From Saccoglossus kowalevskii (lineage: Eukaryota; Hemichordata; Enteropneusta; Harrimaniidae), in the NCBI RefSeq assembly GCF_000003605.2, contig NW_003120422.1, forward strand, positions 309,997-335,696: a stretch of 25,700 nucleotides of DNA. The letters run 5' to 3'. Positions 1-9,504 of the stretch are shown here, piece after piece. Made by a program: the position numbers and the translations under genes. Each line of letters starts with the position of its first letter. The first letter of the stretch is position 1. A model generated the notes under the pieces. That model had not been told where the DNA came from. It saw only the letters and a list, made by a program, of their open reading frames with translations, and searched no databases.

Positions 1-419
1 CACAAAGTTCTGTAGTAACTTTAGACTAAACTTTTGTTATGATCATGTGACCAATAATTCTAAAAAATTTGGTAGAAATGTTTTTAGAAAATATGTGAAA
101 TTTAGTCATATACATGCGATTTGGTAACAATATTTTTACTTGGAATGGCTAGAAGATAACTGAGTTGTGCTCCATACAAGTACAGTAGCTCACTATTGTT
201 CAGTGGAGAAACATTGACATTGAACTGAAAGGCCAGATATGATGTACAGATAGTACACATATGAAGCCAATAAACATCAGTGTCGAATATTGACATAGAA
301 ATTAGCATATAAACAAACCAAAATTAAAAATTTATTAAATTTTGAAAACATTATTTTGAAAGTTTCTTTATTTTTCTGATATACGATTTTGTAACATCAC
401 GGATCTCCTAATTCAATGG

Positions 420-433
420 GTTTCCATGGCAAC
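420..433. promoter_or_regulatory. X-box / RFX-type site
   Basis: GTTTCCATGGCAAC fits the X-box consensus RYYNYYATRRNRAC at every position. RFX-family factors bind this type of near-palindrome, classically upstream of ciliary genes. An E2F-like TTTCCCGCCAAAA lies only 3 bp further on (437-449). No gene start is visible nearby, so its role is unknown. The motif is seen; binding is inference. Confidence 0.5.
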
Positions 434-726
434 TTTTTTCCCGCCAAAATGGTAACATTCTGCTTGTTTGACTTCATTGGTTTTGGTAATTCTGTAGAGC
501 TTTCAGAAGACAATGTGTTAATATCCAAGTTTTCAAATTTTTCTTGATTTCAGAAGACATTAATTAAATTCAAAGAAAACAATATTATGAGCCCTCATAA
601 GACGGCCATTTTACTCTATGAACCAGTACAATGTCATGGTGATTATTAAAAAAAAGAAGACTTTACCGTCTGACACATCTAAATATATAAGATAAATGTT
701 GCCAACTTAACAGCGGCATCTTATAC

Positions 727-740
727 ATTACCATGGTAAC
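727..740. promoter_or_regulatory. X-box / RFX-type site
   Basis: ATTACCATGGTAAC fits the 14-bp X-box consensus, and its inner 12 bases TTACCATGGTAA are a perfect palindrome. It lies in sequence with no coding signal. It is one of at least six such sites in the window. Confidence 0.45.
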
Positions 741-1545
741 AGATTATGGAAGTTTGCCTAGATCATGAGGTTTAATATACTACTCATTTTCCTCCTAATA
801 TTGGATATCCCCCAATAAAGATATTGTTTACTGCAAGGAAATTTAAGAGTGTTACAAGTCTTGAACCCTTGGTACACTGCGGTGAAAAATACTATGCCAA
901 CAGCGTGGGAAAAATGCCTTGTTTATAAATAAACGAAAAACCTGGATTCTTACACAAAATTTCAACAATGATAATTTTAATTAGATATGAATAAAATTAA
1001 AATTGCAAAAATGCTGTTGCACTGAACATTTGTTGGGTCTCCTTAGAAAAACGAAAGTGATAGGGACTTTAAGGCAAATTTACTATTGGCAAACTTTCCC
1101 AACATATATATACTGAATGTTTAAAGAGAAAAAATATAATTGCTTACAAAATAAAACAGAATTTGTAGAAAACAATTTTGGATCAGCATTATGCCATATA
1201 TGTATGCAATCTGCAAGTTTAATAAGTATTTAAAATTAAGTTTTCAGTCAAGAAATGAAGAAAATACTAATAAATGATTGAATTCAGTTTGTGAAAGTTA
1301 GTGTTGAAGTGCTATACTCTTAAAATATATAAAGGTACCAATATTATCAATTCAAATTTCAGCAAAATATTCAAAGTTGCATTAAACACTAGAACACAAT
1401 TTAAAATGTTAAGCATCAAATACACTTTCCAACAGATTGAATCTATGGTCAGTATATATCAGATTTTAAAGGAACACGGCAATAAAAGTGTTTTTTGTTT
1501 GTTTTGTTTTTATATTAAAGCAACTATGATAGAGATAATATTGAT

Positions 1546-1880
1546 TTAACCCCTTGAACACCAAAGCCAACTTTTCACAAAATAGTTCTATGTACCATAT
1601 GTGCATATTAATTAGGTAATTTGCATATTATTAACCCTTTGAACACCAAAGCCAACTTTTCACAAAATAGTTCTATGTACCATATGTGCATATTAATTAG
1701 GTAATTTGCATATCATTAACCCTTTGAGCACCAAAGTCAACTTTTGTCACCATTCAGCAAAATAGTTCTATATACCGTATGTGTATATAAATTAGGTAAT
1801 TTGCATATCATTGACTCTTTGAACTCCAAAGTTAACTTTCACGAAATATAACTGCAAAACTTTATCCATATATTTCACAC
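1546..1880 (+). repeat. Tandem array of about 85-bp units, TTAACCC-starting family
   Basis: Four consecutive units start at about 1548, 1633, 1718 and 1813 with AACCCTTTGAACACCAAAG or a close variant. The first two units are nearly identical over 85 bp. The third carries a roughly 10-bp insertion that lengthens its period to 95, and the fourth is diverged and fades after about 1850. The first three units each end in GGTAATTTGCATAT, which contains the POU octamer ATTTGCAT (1619-1626, 1704-1711, 1799-1806). The start of the unit matches the dispersed TTAA-flanked element at 17576-17756, so the array probably arose by local amplification of an element end. Confidence 0.9.
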
Positions 1881-2746
1881 ATATTTTTCAAAAATGTTTG
1901 GGAATAATGTTTACTTGGTCTAAAATTGACAATGAAATTAAAGAAAAATACAAAAAGATTTACTAAAATTCTTTAGAGATCATTAAATACTGAAATTGAT
2001 ATTTATAAAAAATTGCAAAAGAAAAACATAAATGGTTAAAGATCATTAGCAGCGTACTAGCTTTAATGGAGGCATTAGATTCCAGAGCTCCAGCTAACTC
2101 TGGGTACTTAAGTTTCAATATATTACCTAAATGGAAAGTACTTCATCTTTTCACTTGAACAATTTTGTTTAATCATTAGTCGTTTAACAACTTGTGCATA
2201 AACAGTTCTAGCTCTTGATAGAAAACGCTTCAATCTTTGCAATCACAGATAATTATTAATGTATGTAAATGTATAAATGATCTTTTCAATAAAATGTTTA
2301 CACTTTTTTTGTGAATCTAGAAACTTTAATTGCTCTGATTTTACATCTTTCATTTGGATTTCATACAGCATTTTGGTCATGTAATAAAAACAACAAGATA
2401 CTTGAAAATACATTACTGTGTTACCAAAATATCATTAAACACCCCTCTACTAAAATGTTATTCAAAGGCAGGTAGGCATTTGTACAAGTACCTGTGGTTT
2501 AATGTTAACAACCTGCATGGAATTGAAGATTTACATCTCAAACTTCCTGGACAGGGCAATTAGTTCAGTTTACGAGTAATCACTTTTTGTTGTGAAGAGT
2601 AAAATCGGATGAGGCAGACGCATATATTCCCTAATAGGCAGATTGACAATGAAAATCGCAAGCAAAGTATGAATTTGTGAAACTACAAAAAGCAATCAAG
2701 AGATAATAATATTCTATGAATAAAAAAACAAAACAAAAACAAAATT
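1881..2746. other. Non-coding stretch, nothing supported
   Basis: AT-rich sequence with no ORF that has splice or codon support, and no recognisable repeat boundary. The open frame at 2354-2563 is probably chance: it lacks flanking splice signals and a recognisable motif. Confidence 0.5.
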
Positions 2747-2768
2747 TTTATTCAACAAGAGTGATTTA

Positions 2769-3165
2769 TTAACCCTTGATGACTCGTCTGACCTTTGACC
2801 TGAACCAAGTAACCTGACAACTCATGAGAAAATTACTGTTAGTGAAAAACTGGTAAAAAACAACAAAACATTTTTGCATGTAGATAGTTTGATTTATAGC
2901 ATATACTCCTATTTTGAAACCCTCTGTAGTCTTGGGTGAGCGATAACAATCGCAATGCTAGAGGCAAAAACCGCATTTATTTATCCACTTACTGTACACA
3001 GAACATGTTTCACATCACAGGACAACCAAGACTAAATTATTCATCAGTCTTAAAACTTATTCTTCTGAAAAGTGATTCGCGATTAATACATACAAATAAA
3101 AAAAAAACTCTTACCAGCGGAGGTTTTTCTTTAGATTCTATGATCTCAGAGAAGAATTCAGTCAT
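2769..3165 (-). CDS. Candidate two-exon gene, small unknown protein
   Basis: Exon 1 (3115-3165) opens at ATG 3163-3165, has A at -3, and reads 17 codons (MTEFFSEIIESKEKPPL). It ends at a strong donor, CTG|GTAAGAG. The first acceptor downstream with a long pyrimidine run (TTTGTTGTTTTTTACCAG) lies at 2850-2851. The exon behind it (2769-2849) is open in the required phase 0 for 26 codons, starts FFTNSNFLM, is basic towards its end (RSKVRRVIKG) and stops at TAA. The intron is 265 nt. An AATAAA (minus) lies at 2747-2752. The predicted protein is 43 residues and has no recognised domain. Exon 1 is the more credible part. Exon 2 could be chance, and the true gene could use other downstream exons. 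Confidence 0.35.
2789..2801 (-). promoter_or_regulatory. Perfect DR1 nuclear-receptor-type element
   Basis: On the minus strand AGGTCA-A-AGGTCA is a perfect direct repeat with 1-bp spacing, the type bound by HNF4, RXR heterodimers and COUP-TF. It lies inside the candidate second exon at 2769-2849, so it may instead be coding sequence (RSKVR) or part of a decayed repeat. The motif is seen; function is inference. Confidence 0.35.
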
Positions 3166-3495
3166 AGTATCAAGCGGCCGGCAAGATAAATCCAGACACA
3201 ACAAAGTGGTGAATAGGAAACTTTAGTGACTGCGAAAGGTGGAGCATTACGAGGTCATTTCACCATAGCCAAGCACGTTGAGGCTAATTTACCAACGTAA
3301 AAACGGACAGACCGAAGAGCAAACAAATCAAGTACTACTAGACAGATAGACTAATTGTATACAGCTATACAGCAGAGTGGTCGTACCACGCAAACATTAC
3401 ACACTCAATGGAGCAAGTACAGAGAATACTGGACTGGATGATACCATTAATAAGACAGGGGTGCAGAAGCCAGTGAAGGAAACCATACACGTCTT

Positions 3496-3712
3496 AAGTA
3501 CTGTAAAATGACAAATTATCACTGGGTTTAAATTTCGCTGATATACCATTTCAGGCATATTCAGTGGGTTTTAAATTCACGGTTTTATCATTTAGATAAT
3601 GTGTTCTTTGCTAAATTTCACATATTCACTGGGTTTTAATTCAGCACATTTTCCAGTCAGCGAAATAAGCAAAATTAAAACCCAGTGAATAATTAACCCT
3701 TTTACAGTACTT
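3496..3712 (+). mobile_element. Miniature inverted-repeat element, diverged copy of the TA/CTGTAAAA family
   Basis: The ends form a perfect 13-bp inverted repeat (AAGTACTGTAAAA and its complement), giving a 217-bp element with no ORF. Inside, CACTGGGTTTTAAAT-like motifs recur in direct and inverted orientation. The TA next to CTGTAAAA at both ends matches the TA target duplication of Tc1/mariner-like elements. Its termini resemble the better conserved copies near 20.0, 20.6, 22.9 and 23.3 kb, but the interior differs. Confidence 0.75.
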
Positions 3713-3904
3713 GATCTGTCAGAAAACCCACTCGATTTAAAAATACATCAAGATACACCAAACTGCCCAGCTATTAGGTCAAGGTGACGTTGTAATTAAT
3801 CAGATAATAAACACTTAAAAGTTCATGGCAGGCTCGGTTGTAGAAAGAAAAACTTTTGTCCAGAATTAAAAACATCTACATGTATCCCCCCTCTCAATAT
3901 ACAG

Positions 3905-4309
3905 TATGCCATGCATGTTACAAAGGTAATGGAATAGTCAGGTTGTTATGCAAATGATTGTCAAGCAAAAGCAATAACAATAGCTGATAGAATTGTTTTG
4001 GAGTCTTTGCAACAGAAGCAACAGAAGGGGGTGGGGGGTTTACTTAGCTATCCAAACAAGATAATTCTAAGTTAAAACCCAAGTGAAAGAAAGAAGTAAT
4101 GGGCAAACATTCCAATTCAAATTACAGATGAACGGAAGTCTTTGTTGCAAGATTACTACTTTTCAGTAGCAAAGATGTCCCCTCCTTCGTCATCCCCTCT
4201 TACAGAATGGTAAGGTCTGAAGAAAGAAACCTAACTTGGAGGGTTTTCCACCTTGCAGACAGGAGCGTGGCAGCTGCCATACAACAAGCACTGTCAGAAT
4301 AAGAAGTAA
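3905..4309 (+). CDS. Candidate three-exon gene, small unknown protein
   Basis: Three blocks join in one open frame. Block 1 (3905-3925, 21 nt) follows the acceptor TATCCCCCCTCTCAATATACAG and ends AAAG|GTAATG. Block 2 (4167-4209) follows CTACTTTTCAG and ends ATG|GTAAGG. Block 3 (4259-4309) follows TTTTCCACCTTGCAG and ends in TAA. Joined, they read MPCMLQ, then SKDVPSFVIPSYRM, then TGAWQLPYNKHCQNKK. The ATG in block 1 is a possible start, though upstream exons may exist. An AATAAA lies at 4386-4391. No domain is recognised. The second intron is only 49 nt, which is short for most animals, although it has a CTAAC branch-like site. Matching phases across two junctions support it; short length and lack of homology argue for caution. 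Confidence 0.3.
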
Positions 4310-4753
4310 GCTAATTGTTTTCTCTTTAAGCAACAAAAAGAAAATAATTTCAATTCAAAGCAAAGCCACTAAAAAGTTAATCTGTAATAAATCTTATCCT
4401 TTCAGATTTACGTCATTATAAATTGCTCATGAAATTTACATTAATGTTTTTTTTCCTCACTGGTGCAAACAATATGGTGGTATTAGTTCAGGCCATCAAG
4501 TAAGATATCACAGTGCATAAAGTTGACGAGATGCAGACTTCAAAAAACGATGGTCGTCATGAATTCAGTCGTCAGTATAGGTCAACTTGTGGAAAATATA
4601 TTGTTTAAACAAAATAAGATTTTCAGGATAAATTAATCATTTCAACAACAAGAAAAATAACAAACATTCCATCCCATTCATCAGATGTTAAATACCAATT
4701 TGAAAATAAATATGGTAAACAATTTATAGCTCAATGAACAAGTCTGCATTCTT

Positions 4754-4767
4754 GTTTCCATAGCAAC
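4754..4767. promoter_or_regulatory. X-box / RFX-type site
   Basis: GTTTCCATAGCAAC satisfies the X-box consensus at all fixed positions. It sits about 90 bp before the family-B repeat at 4852, outside that repeat. Confidence 0.45.
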
Positions 4768-4851
4768 TATGATTACCGGTAGGTACTTTTTTCATATTAT
4801 TCTCTGAATTTACAAAAAGATACATGATGTTTTGAAAATCAGATTCACCAG

Positions 4852-5072
4852 ACTTTCTTGTCAAAAATTTTTCTGCACTCAATTTTTTCTTATATTTTTC
4901 AATATTTCTGGAAATGACCCCTAATTTTTGAGCCAACAGACACAATTTGAGTAAATTTTCAGTTTTTACTAAAAAAATTTGGCTATTTTTGTCCCAATCT
5001 TCTTAAGGAAAGTGCAGACTATAAACGGGACTATTTTTGAATTTGCGATTAAAAGAGGGAACTGGTGGCGAA
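4852..5072 (-). repeat. Dispersed repeat family B, copy 1
   Basis: This segment shares several long matches with 16525-16742 (opposite orientation), 20252-20484 and 21413-21607. The shared landmarks are the core GAGCCAACAGACA, the block CCCAATCTTC-AAGGAAAGTGCAGACTATAAAC, and the end block GGGAACTGGTGGCGAA. No ORF is conserved among copies. Its boundaries are approximate, because the TTAA ends kept by the best copy are eroded here. Confidence 0.75.
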
Positions 5073-5194
5073 CACAAAATTTAAACACATAGTAACATGC
5101 ATTCTATGACAACAATCACCCTATGATGAATTTGTATCGGCCGCCAGAGTCAGGTGATATCATATACTCTATAGTTGCATGGTAAAATTTGACT

Positions 5195-5208
5195 GTTTCC
5201 ATGGTAAC
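5195..5208. promoter_or_regulatory. X-box / RFX-type site
   Basis: GTTTCCATGGTAAC is a full-consensus X-box. It is 441 bp from the one at 4754-4767, the closest pair in the window after 420/727. No start codon or exon with support lies immediately beside it. Confidence 0.5.
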
Positions 5209-5596
5209 TAAGACAGAAATCCACTGTTTTTTTGTTGCGCCACAATTTGCTCAGAGATACTGTAAACATCCAAGGCTAGATTGAATAATTACTCATCTTT
5301 GGTATTGTCATTGGAAAGAAAGAATGTTCATATCGGAAGTCAGATAGTGATTGTCACGTTTCAGAGAATTTCAAACTGTCAACTTAAATGAGATATTAAA
5401 AAGCAATCACATTTTTATCTTTAAGAATGCAAGGTTAATATGTTTAGGGCTGAGCCATTTACTGGAGGGGAGGGGGGAAGCAGCATAACTATAATCAACA
5501 GCAGTTGTGCAAGTATTTGTTGATGTATACCAAAAAATATCCTAAGGATTAAAGTGATATAAATCCTGCTTAAAACTTGTAATACAATTTTAGCAG

Positions 5597-5691
5597 ATCA
5601 CCTCACATCCTGGCTGTCATCTCTTGTTGAGTACGGCAAGTGTGACACCATTCTTACCCCCCCCCCATCAACAGAAAATGATATACCCTAA
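5597..5691 (+). CDS. Candidate terminal exon, unknown protein
   Basis: After the acceptor AATTTTAGCAG (AG at 5595-5596) one frame is open for about 31 codons to TAA at 5689-5691. It reads (D)HLTSWLSSLVEYGKCDTI and then a proline/threonine tail encoded by a C10 run. The first part looks like an amphipathic helix with balanced composition, unlike surrounding AT-rich translations. The exon enters in phase 1. No matching upstream exon with a good donor was found, so the gene it would belong to is not defined. The C-run may be a microsatellite that alters the frame between individuals. Confidence 0.25.
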
Positions 5692-6370
5692 GTCGGCAGC
5701 CAATGATATTCATTTGAAATTAACTATATTCATTAATCATTGGACAGCATGAAGTGCTTTTTGTGAAAATATCGCTTGTAGCAGAAAACCAGACCATCTG
5801 GTGGTGTCAGACAAACCAAAAAGGCCCGAGTAATAATTAAATTTATCTATTCCACACTGAAAATATTGAAATAGTTTAGTGAAAATTTGATATTATTCAA
5901 AATTTGTCAAATTCACTGTTTTTAAATCGAAATACTTAAAATAATTATAAGTATTAATGTTGTTTCAATCACAGTAAACGGTTGTAATGAATAGGCATCA
6001 TCACAACACAAAATGCTTCTAATCTTTTCTAACCACAACAAATTATTATTATTATATATAATTATTTAATTATTGAGCAAGATTGTAGCTAATGTGAAAT
6101 TATCATTTGATCTCGAATTAACAATGACATTTTACGAAAAAACATGAAAATGTTCCACTAAGATAGAGCTACCATGGAAACACATTTCCAATAAATTTGC
6201 AGGAAACAATATCAGTTGTCATGGGTAGTATGAAGACAAGCTGTGTGTTGATTTCAATCGCAATATAATGCAAATCATATGCTAATTTTAGTGTAATTAC
6301 CAAACATTTTATCAAACCTCTGACGCTGACTACATTGTATGTGCTTTCCACAATAAACTCGTCTGATATG
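5692..6370. other. Non-coding, AT-rich, (ATT)n microsatellite
   Basis: No gene is supported. A low-complexity ATT/AT tract lies at about 6040-6075. The minus open frame at 6169-6351 has hydrophobic, AT-driven composition and no good splice context. ATGCAAAT followed by CATATGCTAAT (from 6268) echoes the octamer cluster near 7.04 kb. Confidence 0.5.
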
Positions 6371-6529
6371 TCAATTATTCCGCTTTCTAATTTCTAAAAA
6401 TATCATGATATACCGGTATATACAGTAAATTTCCATCAAGCGTAAGTTCCTAGAATCCTGTTGGTAAGTGGCAACGTAGGAAGTCCACGACTACCTGTGA
6501 GGAAATCTCTCCCTCTGTTTGCTTGCCAT
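6371..6529 (-). CDS. Weak two-exon candidate, small basic peptide
   Basis: ATG at 6527-6529 (G at +4) begins MASKQRERFPH and ends at CACAG|GTAGTC (exon 6495-6529). The frame continues in phase after an acceptor at 6450-6451 as NLRLMEIYCIYRY and stops at 6371-6373. The implied intron is only 45 nt with a modest pyrimidine tract, below the usual animal minimum, so the junction is doubtful. It is listed because exon 1 has a plausible start and donor. It may be chance. Confidence 0.15.
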
Positions 6530-7038
6530 AAAAGCTATTTGCTCGGTTTTGAATAAAACTTTTGATCTCCGGTCAATTTGATTTGCATATCGTTCAATAA
6601 AGTGGTTTCCACATTTGAAATTTTTCCCTTTAAAGTCGCCGAACGTCAAAATAAATATGTCGTACAATGCACTGCTAATTATTTCACTCCCACACAGTTA
6701 CCAATAAAGCACACATAAATATCAGAAATGACAATGTCGCCCTCTATAGTTCATCTACAGAAATACACGAGATGTACAAGATTCTAAAACAGCAAATTGC
6801 ATATTTGAACCAAATTTGAACCAAATTTTATTCTTTTGTATCATACATATGTAAAAAACCAGCAAACCAGAATATTTCATACCTAACCAAAAAAGATAAT
6901 TGCAATATAAACATTCGCTTTGGAAAAAAATATTAAAAATGAAAATTATCACGATAAACATATTTAAAATACCTTTACTGAAGACAATGACTAGAATTTT
7001 GTAATGATAAACCATGATGAATTGAACAAGCAAATGTT

Positions 7039-7091
7039 ATGCAAATAATATGCTAATGAGATTCAACAATATGCAAATTATACATGCAAAT
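7039..7091 (+). promoter_or_regulatory. Cluster of three POU octamers
   Basis: ATGCAAAT occurs exactly at 7039-7046, 7071-7078 and 7084-7091, with ATATGCTAATGAG between the first two. ATGCAAAT is the classical octamer bound by POU-domain factors. The spacing is 32 and 13 bp, so this is not a simple tandem repeat. No gene start is visible within 700 bp. The motifs are seen; enhancer function is inference. Confidence 0.4.
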
Positions 7092-7790
7092 GAGGTATCA
7101 AACAAGAAAGAGGCTCAATGGTGTAAAATAAAACATGACAAGTTACTTTAGATGGTTTATCGTTTAAACCACTCATTGTATCTATGGACTTTTAAAGTAT
7201 TTTCTTTGAAAGTCTGAAAAGAGTAAGTGTCAAAATATCCCACAGGACATGAAGAATACCCAAAAGTCTATAGTTACAAAAGCTGATGCTGATTGGAGGA
7301 AAACTCAGAAAGACTGCCAATGATGAATTTTGAGCCAATGAGAAATGGTTTCACAACTGGGCATGAGGAATAAGAAATACAAATTAATTGACAATGATGA
7401 CCAGAGCTTTGTTACAATAAACTTAGTACTTAACATGTCAATACACAAGAGACAAAGTCAGGAAATTAACACAAAATTTTCAGTAACGAACTTAAAACCG
7501 CACATCTTCCTCAACTGCTTACTGAGCCATGATATCTCAGTAAGGAAATGTGATATCTCATTAGAAATAAAGAACGATAAAAAAAACACATCATATTTAT
7601 AAATTGCTGGTAGTATCAATTCAGTAATGTACACGTAACATGAACATTGATATATGAATGATATACCCTATTTGTTTATCATCAGATCTTGGATGACTAT
7701 GACTACTTGTAATGGACCTTTCCATCACTGTATCAGGTTATTTTTCACAAAATATTACAAAACTGTTGTATGTTCCCTTTTAAGAATTTG
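7092..7790. other. Non-coding stretch, nothing firmly supported
   Basis: The longest open frame (7345-7602) has no acceptor or donor context and AT-driven residue use. A strong acceptor-like tract (CCTATTTGTTTATCATCAG) ends at 7685 and is followed by two short open frames, one a 8-codon acidic tail, ILDDYDYL, then stop. No partner exon was found, so no gene is called. Confidence 0.4.
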
Positions 7791-7799
7791 ATCAAAGTT

Positions 7800-8150
7800 G
7801 AAATTGATTTGAGCGCACAGTCAGCTGGCGCACGCGCGATAATAAAATAAAAGCGATATTTACTATGTGGGGGCTGCCATCTTGAATGCGGCATAAAACT
7901 AAATAAGAGACAAGTTGTGAAACACGTTTTTCAGATTCCCACAAATCAGGACAAAAATGCCAATCTTTCACAGAAATACGATCTGTCGGGGTAAATTTAA
8001 GTCAACCGATAACAAAATTCGCCCGAATTTGTCATTTTTTATGTGGCAAAAATCCCTTGAATACAAATGCCTAATTACACGAAAACATTGAGTATTTGAA
8101 ACCAAAAATTGTCATTCCAGCTCAGCAGCCAATCAGCGACGCCCTTACAG
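7800..8150. promoter_or_regulatory. Promoter-like patch with CpG, YY1-like and CCAAT motifs
   Basis: A local rise in CpG (GGCGCACGCGCGAT near 7830) is followed by a YY1-like GCCATCTTG at 7876-7884 and a full NF-Y/CCAAT box, AGCCAATCAG, at 8127-8136 next to GCGACGCC. This combination is typical of metazoan core promoters. No start codon with a good donor could be attached on either strand, so a noncoding first exon or an untranslated leader would be needed. The downstream side (8160-8250) is strongly pyrimidine-rich. Confidence 0.3.
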
Positions 8151-8927
8151 TTAAATGACAATTTCTTTTTCTTCCCTATTGTGTACCATCACTACTCTAC
8201 CTCCTATCTTCTTCCTTATTTATTGTGCTCCATCTCCCATCCCAACCTAAACTGCCCAAAACTTTGAATTCTCTTCAACTTTATACGTTTCTGGATTCTT
8301 ATTCAGGCTCCTGAATTGTAGCTAGGAGCCAGCCTGGTAGCTCCCAAACTCTGCATACTTTCACTCTTGTATATGCAGTGGCATCATGAAATAAAACACA
8401 GCTTATTATATATGCGAACTGAGATGAAGCTAGAGGGAAGGTCTTGATGAGTCATGTCCCACCTAAATATTTAAAGATTCAATTTTACTGTTTCCCTGAA
8501 GTACCAGACATAAAACAACCCATAAATCAAGATAATGTCAAGGTTACTGCGATGCTGAACATTCAACAAAAATATCAGCAATATTAGTAATTTCATGAAA
8601 ATATCTTTAATATCTGATTGGTTGTATGTTGGTCACATGATGAGAAACTATTGACCAATAAGAATGAGACTATCGGTATTGATGAATTGAAAGGCAGCGC
8701 TTTCCAAACATTCCACATTTTTCACTCGCTTTTAATTGCAGTAGATTTAACACAATTTTACAGTATAGATAGGATGATTTTTCCGAGTAAGCAGACTATA
8801 ATTTAACTGGAGACATTCAGACATTCTCCATCTATCAGTCAAACATCACAGGAGGCACCAATTAGGTGAACCATTTTAGTAAGTTTCATTTTTGAATCTA
8901 CATAATTTGATACAGATTTTATTTATC
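8151..8927. other. Non-coding; pyrimidine-rich tract then AT-rich sequence
   Basis: 8160-8250 is a C/T-dominated tract on the plus strand. A small imperfect inverted repeat, GGAGC...GCTCC, sits near 8325-8345. An AP-1-type TGAGTCA lies near 8448. The open frame at 8618-8806 has no splice support. No gene is called. Confidence 0.4.
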
Positions 8928-9025
8928 TTTGCCATAATTTTCCCGCCAAAATTTTGTTGCAGCATTGTGACATTTGAAAATATATATCAGTATTATATTT
9001 TTGTTAATTTTGGAACAAATAGACA
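8928..9025 (+). repeat. Fragment of the TTAA-family interior with E2F-like site
   Basis: The segment aligns by eye with the interior of the element at 17576-17756 and with 25262-25360. The common order is a CAATAATTTT-like start, CGCCAAAATTTTGTTGCA, a TTTTGTTAATTTTGGAACAAA block and then ACATAATT. It contains TTTCCCGCCAAAA at 8939-8951. The ends are not defined. Confidence 0.4.
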
Positions 9026-9180
9026 TAATTGCCCATCAACTACAGATCTTGGTGACAATTTTAACATTTTTTTTATAAAAGTTAATTTTATAAAAAGTGA
9101 CAAAAGTTTACTTCTATCAAAAGTCAAATTATCCTAAATTGGAATTGATTCTTTTTACAGTTTGACAATACTACAGAAAA

Positions 9181-9341
9181 TGCCAGTATGTGTGACCTCC
9201 AAGTGCCAGGATGTGTGACCTCCAAGTGCCAGTATGTGTGACCTCCAAGTGCCAGGATGTGTGACCTCAAAGTGCCAGTATGTGTGACCTCCAAGTGCCA
9301 GGATGTGTGACCTCAAAGTGCCAGAATGTGTGACATTTTGG
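9181..9341 (+). repeat. 23-bp minisatellite, seven units
   Basis: Seven head-to-tail copies of a 23-bp unit, TGCCAGKATGTGTGACCTCC followed by AAG, occupy exactly 161 bp. Variants alternate between CAGTATG and CAGGATG, and between CTCCAAG and CTCAAAG, which suggests growth by duplication of a 46-bp two-unit block. The last unit is degenerate (GACATTTTGG). Because 23 is not a multiple of 3, a minus-strand open frame through the array gives a repetitive peptide that is an artefact of the repeat. All units except the last contain TGACCT, a nuclear-receptor half-site sequence. Confidence 0.95.
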
Positions 9342-9352
9342 GGGTCACACAT
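9326..9352. repeat. Inverted repeat closing the minisatellite
   Basis: ATGTGTGAC (9326-9334) and GTCACACAT (9344-9352) are perfect 9-bp inverted arms around a 9-nt loop, ATTTTGGGG. The left arm belongs to the last 23-bp unit; the right arm lies just past the array. It could form a hairpin, or mark an inverted remnant unit. Confidence 0.7.
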
Positions 9353-9504
9353 AAGGCCTAGTGGATATTCAGAAATCTACATGCATTAAAAACACTTTCA
9401 AAGATCATAAGCAATTTTGTTTCTAGACCTGAGATTATATCCGCTTCAGTGATTTTGTTGGCGAGTAGGAAGGATTCCTTTTCTATTTTACCATTGTGCT
9501 GCAG

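Larger units (their letters stand above)
1..1545. other. Non-coding stretch, no gene seen
   Basis: AT-rich sequence with stops in all frames and no convincing pair of splice sites. It holds two RFX/X-box-like palindromic sites (420-433 and 727-740) and an E2F-like site (437-449, TTTCCCGCCAAAA), described separately. The short open frame at 1301-1549 has low-complexity composition and no splice context, so it is not called. Confidence 0.6.

Noticed and set aside
3926-4090. Open frame of about 46 codons around GCYANDCQAKAITIADRIV
   Set aside because: It has no start codon, no acceptor directly before it and a G-run near its end; probably intronic.
6755-7033. Minus-strand 92-codon hydrophobic open frame resembling membrane segments
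   Set aside because: The Phe/Ile/Leu/Tyr richness follows directly from poly-A/T tracts; no start context, no loop charge pattern and no splice sites.
7345-7602. Plus-strand 85-codon open frame
   Set aside because: Length is expected by chance in this amount of sequence; composition is AT-driven and no acceptor, donor or motif supports it.
7686-7712. Terminal exon reading ILDDYDYL after a strong acceptor
   Set aside because: Only eight codons and no upstream exon; an overlapping frame is equally open. Insufficient support.
9155-9352. Minus-strand 65-codon open frame with a repetitive peptide
   Set aside because: It is the translation of the 23-bp minisatellite, whose unit length shifts frame every copy; the peptide periodicity is an artefact.
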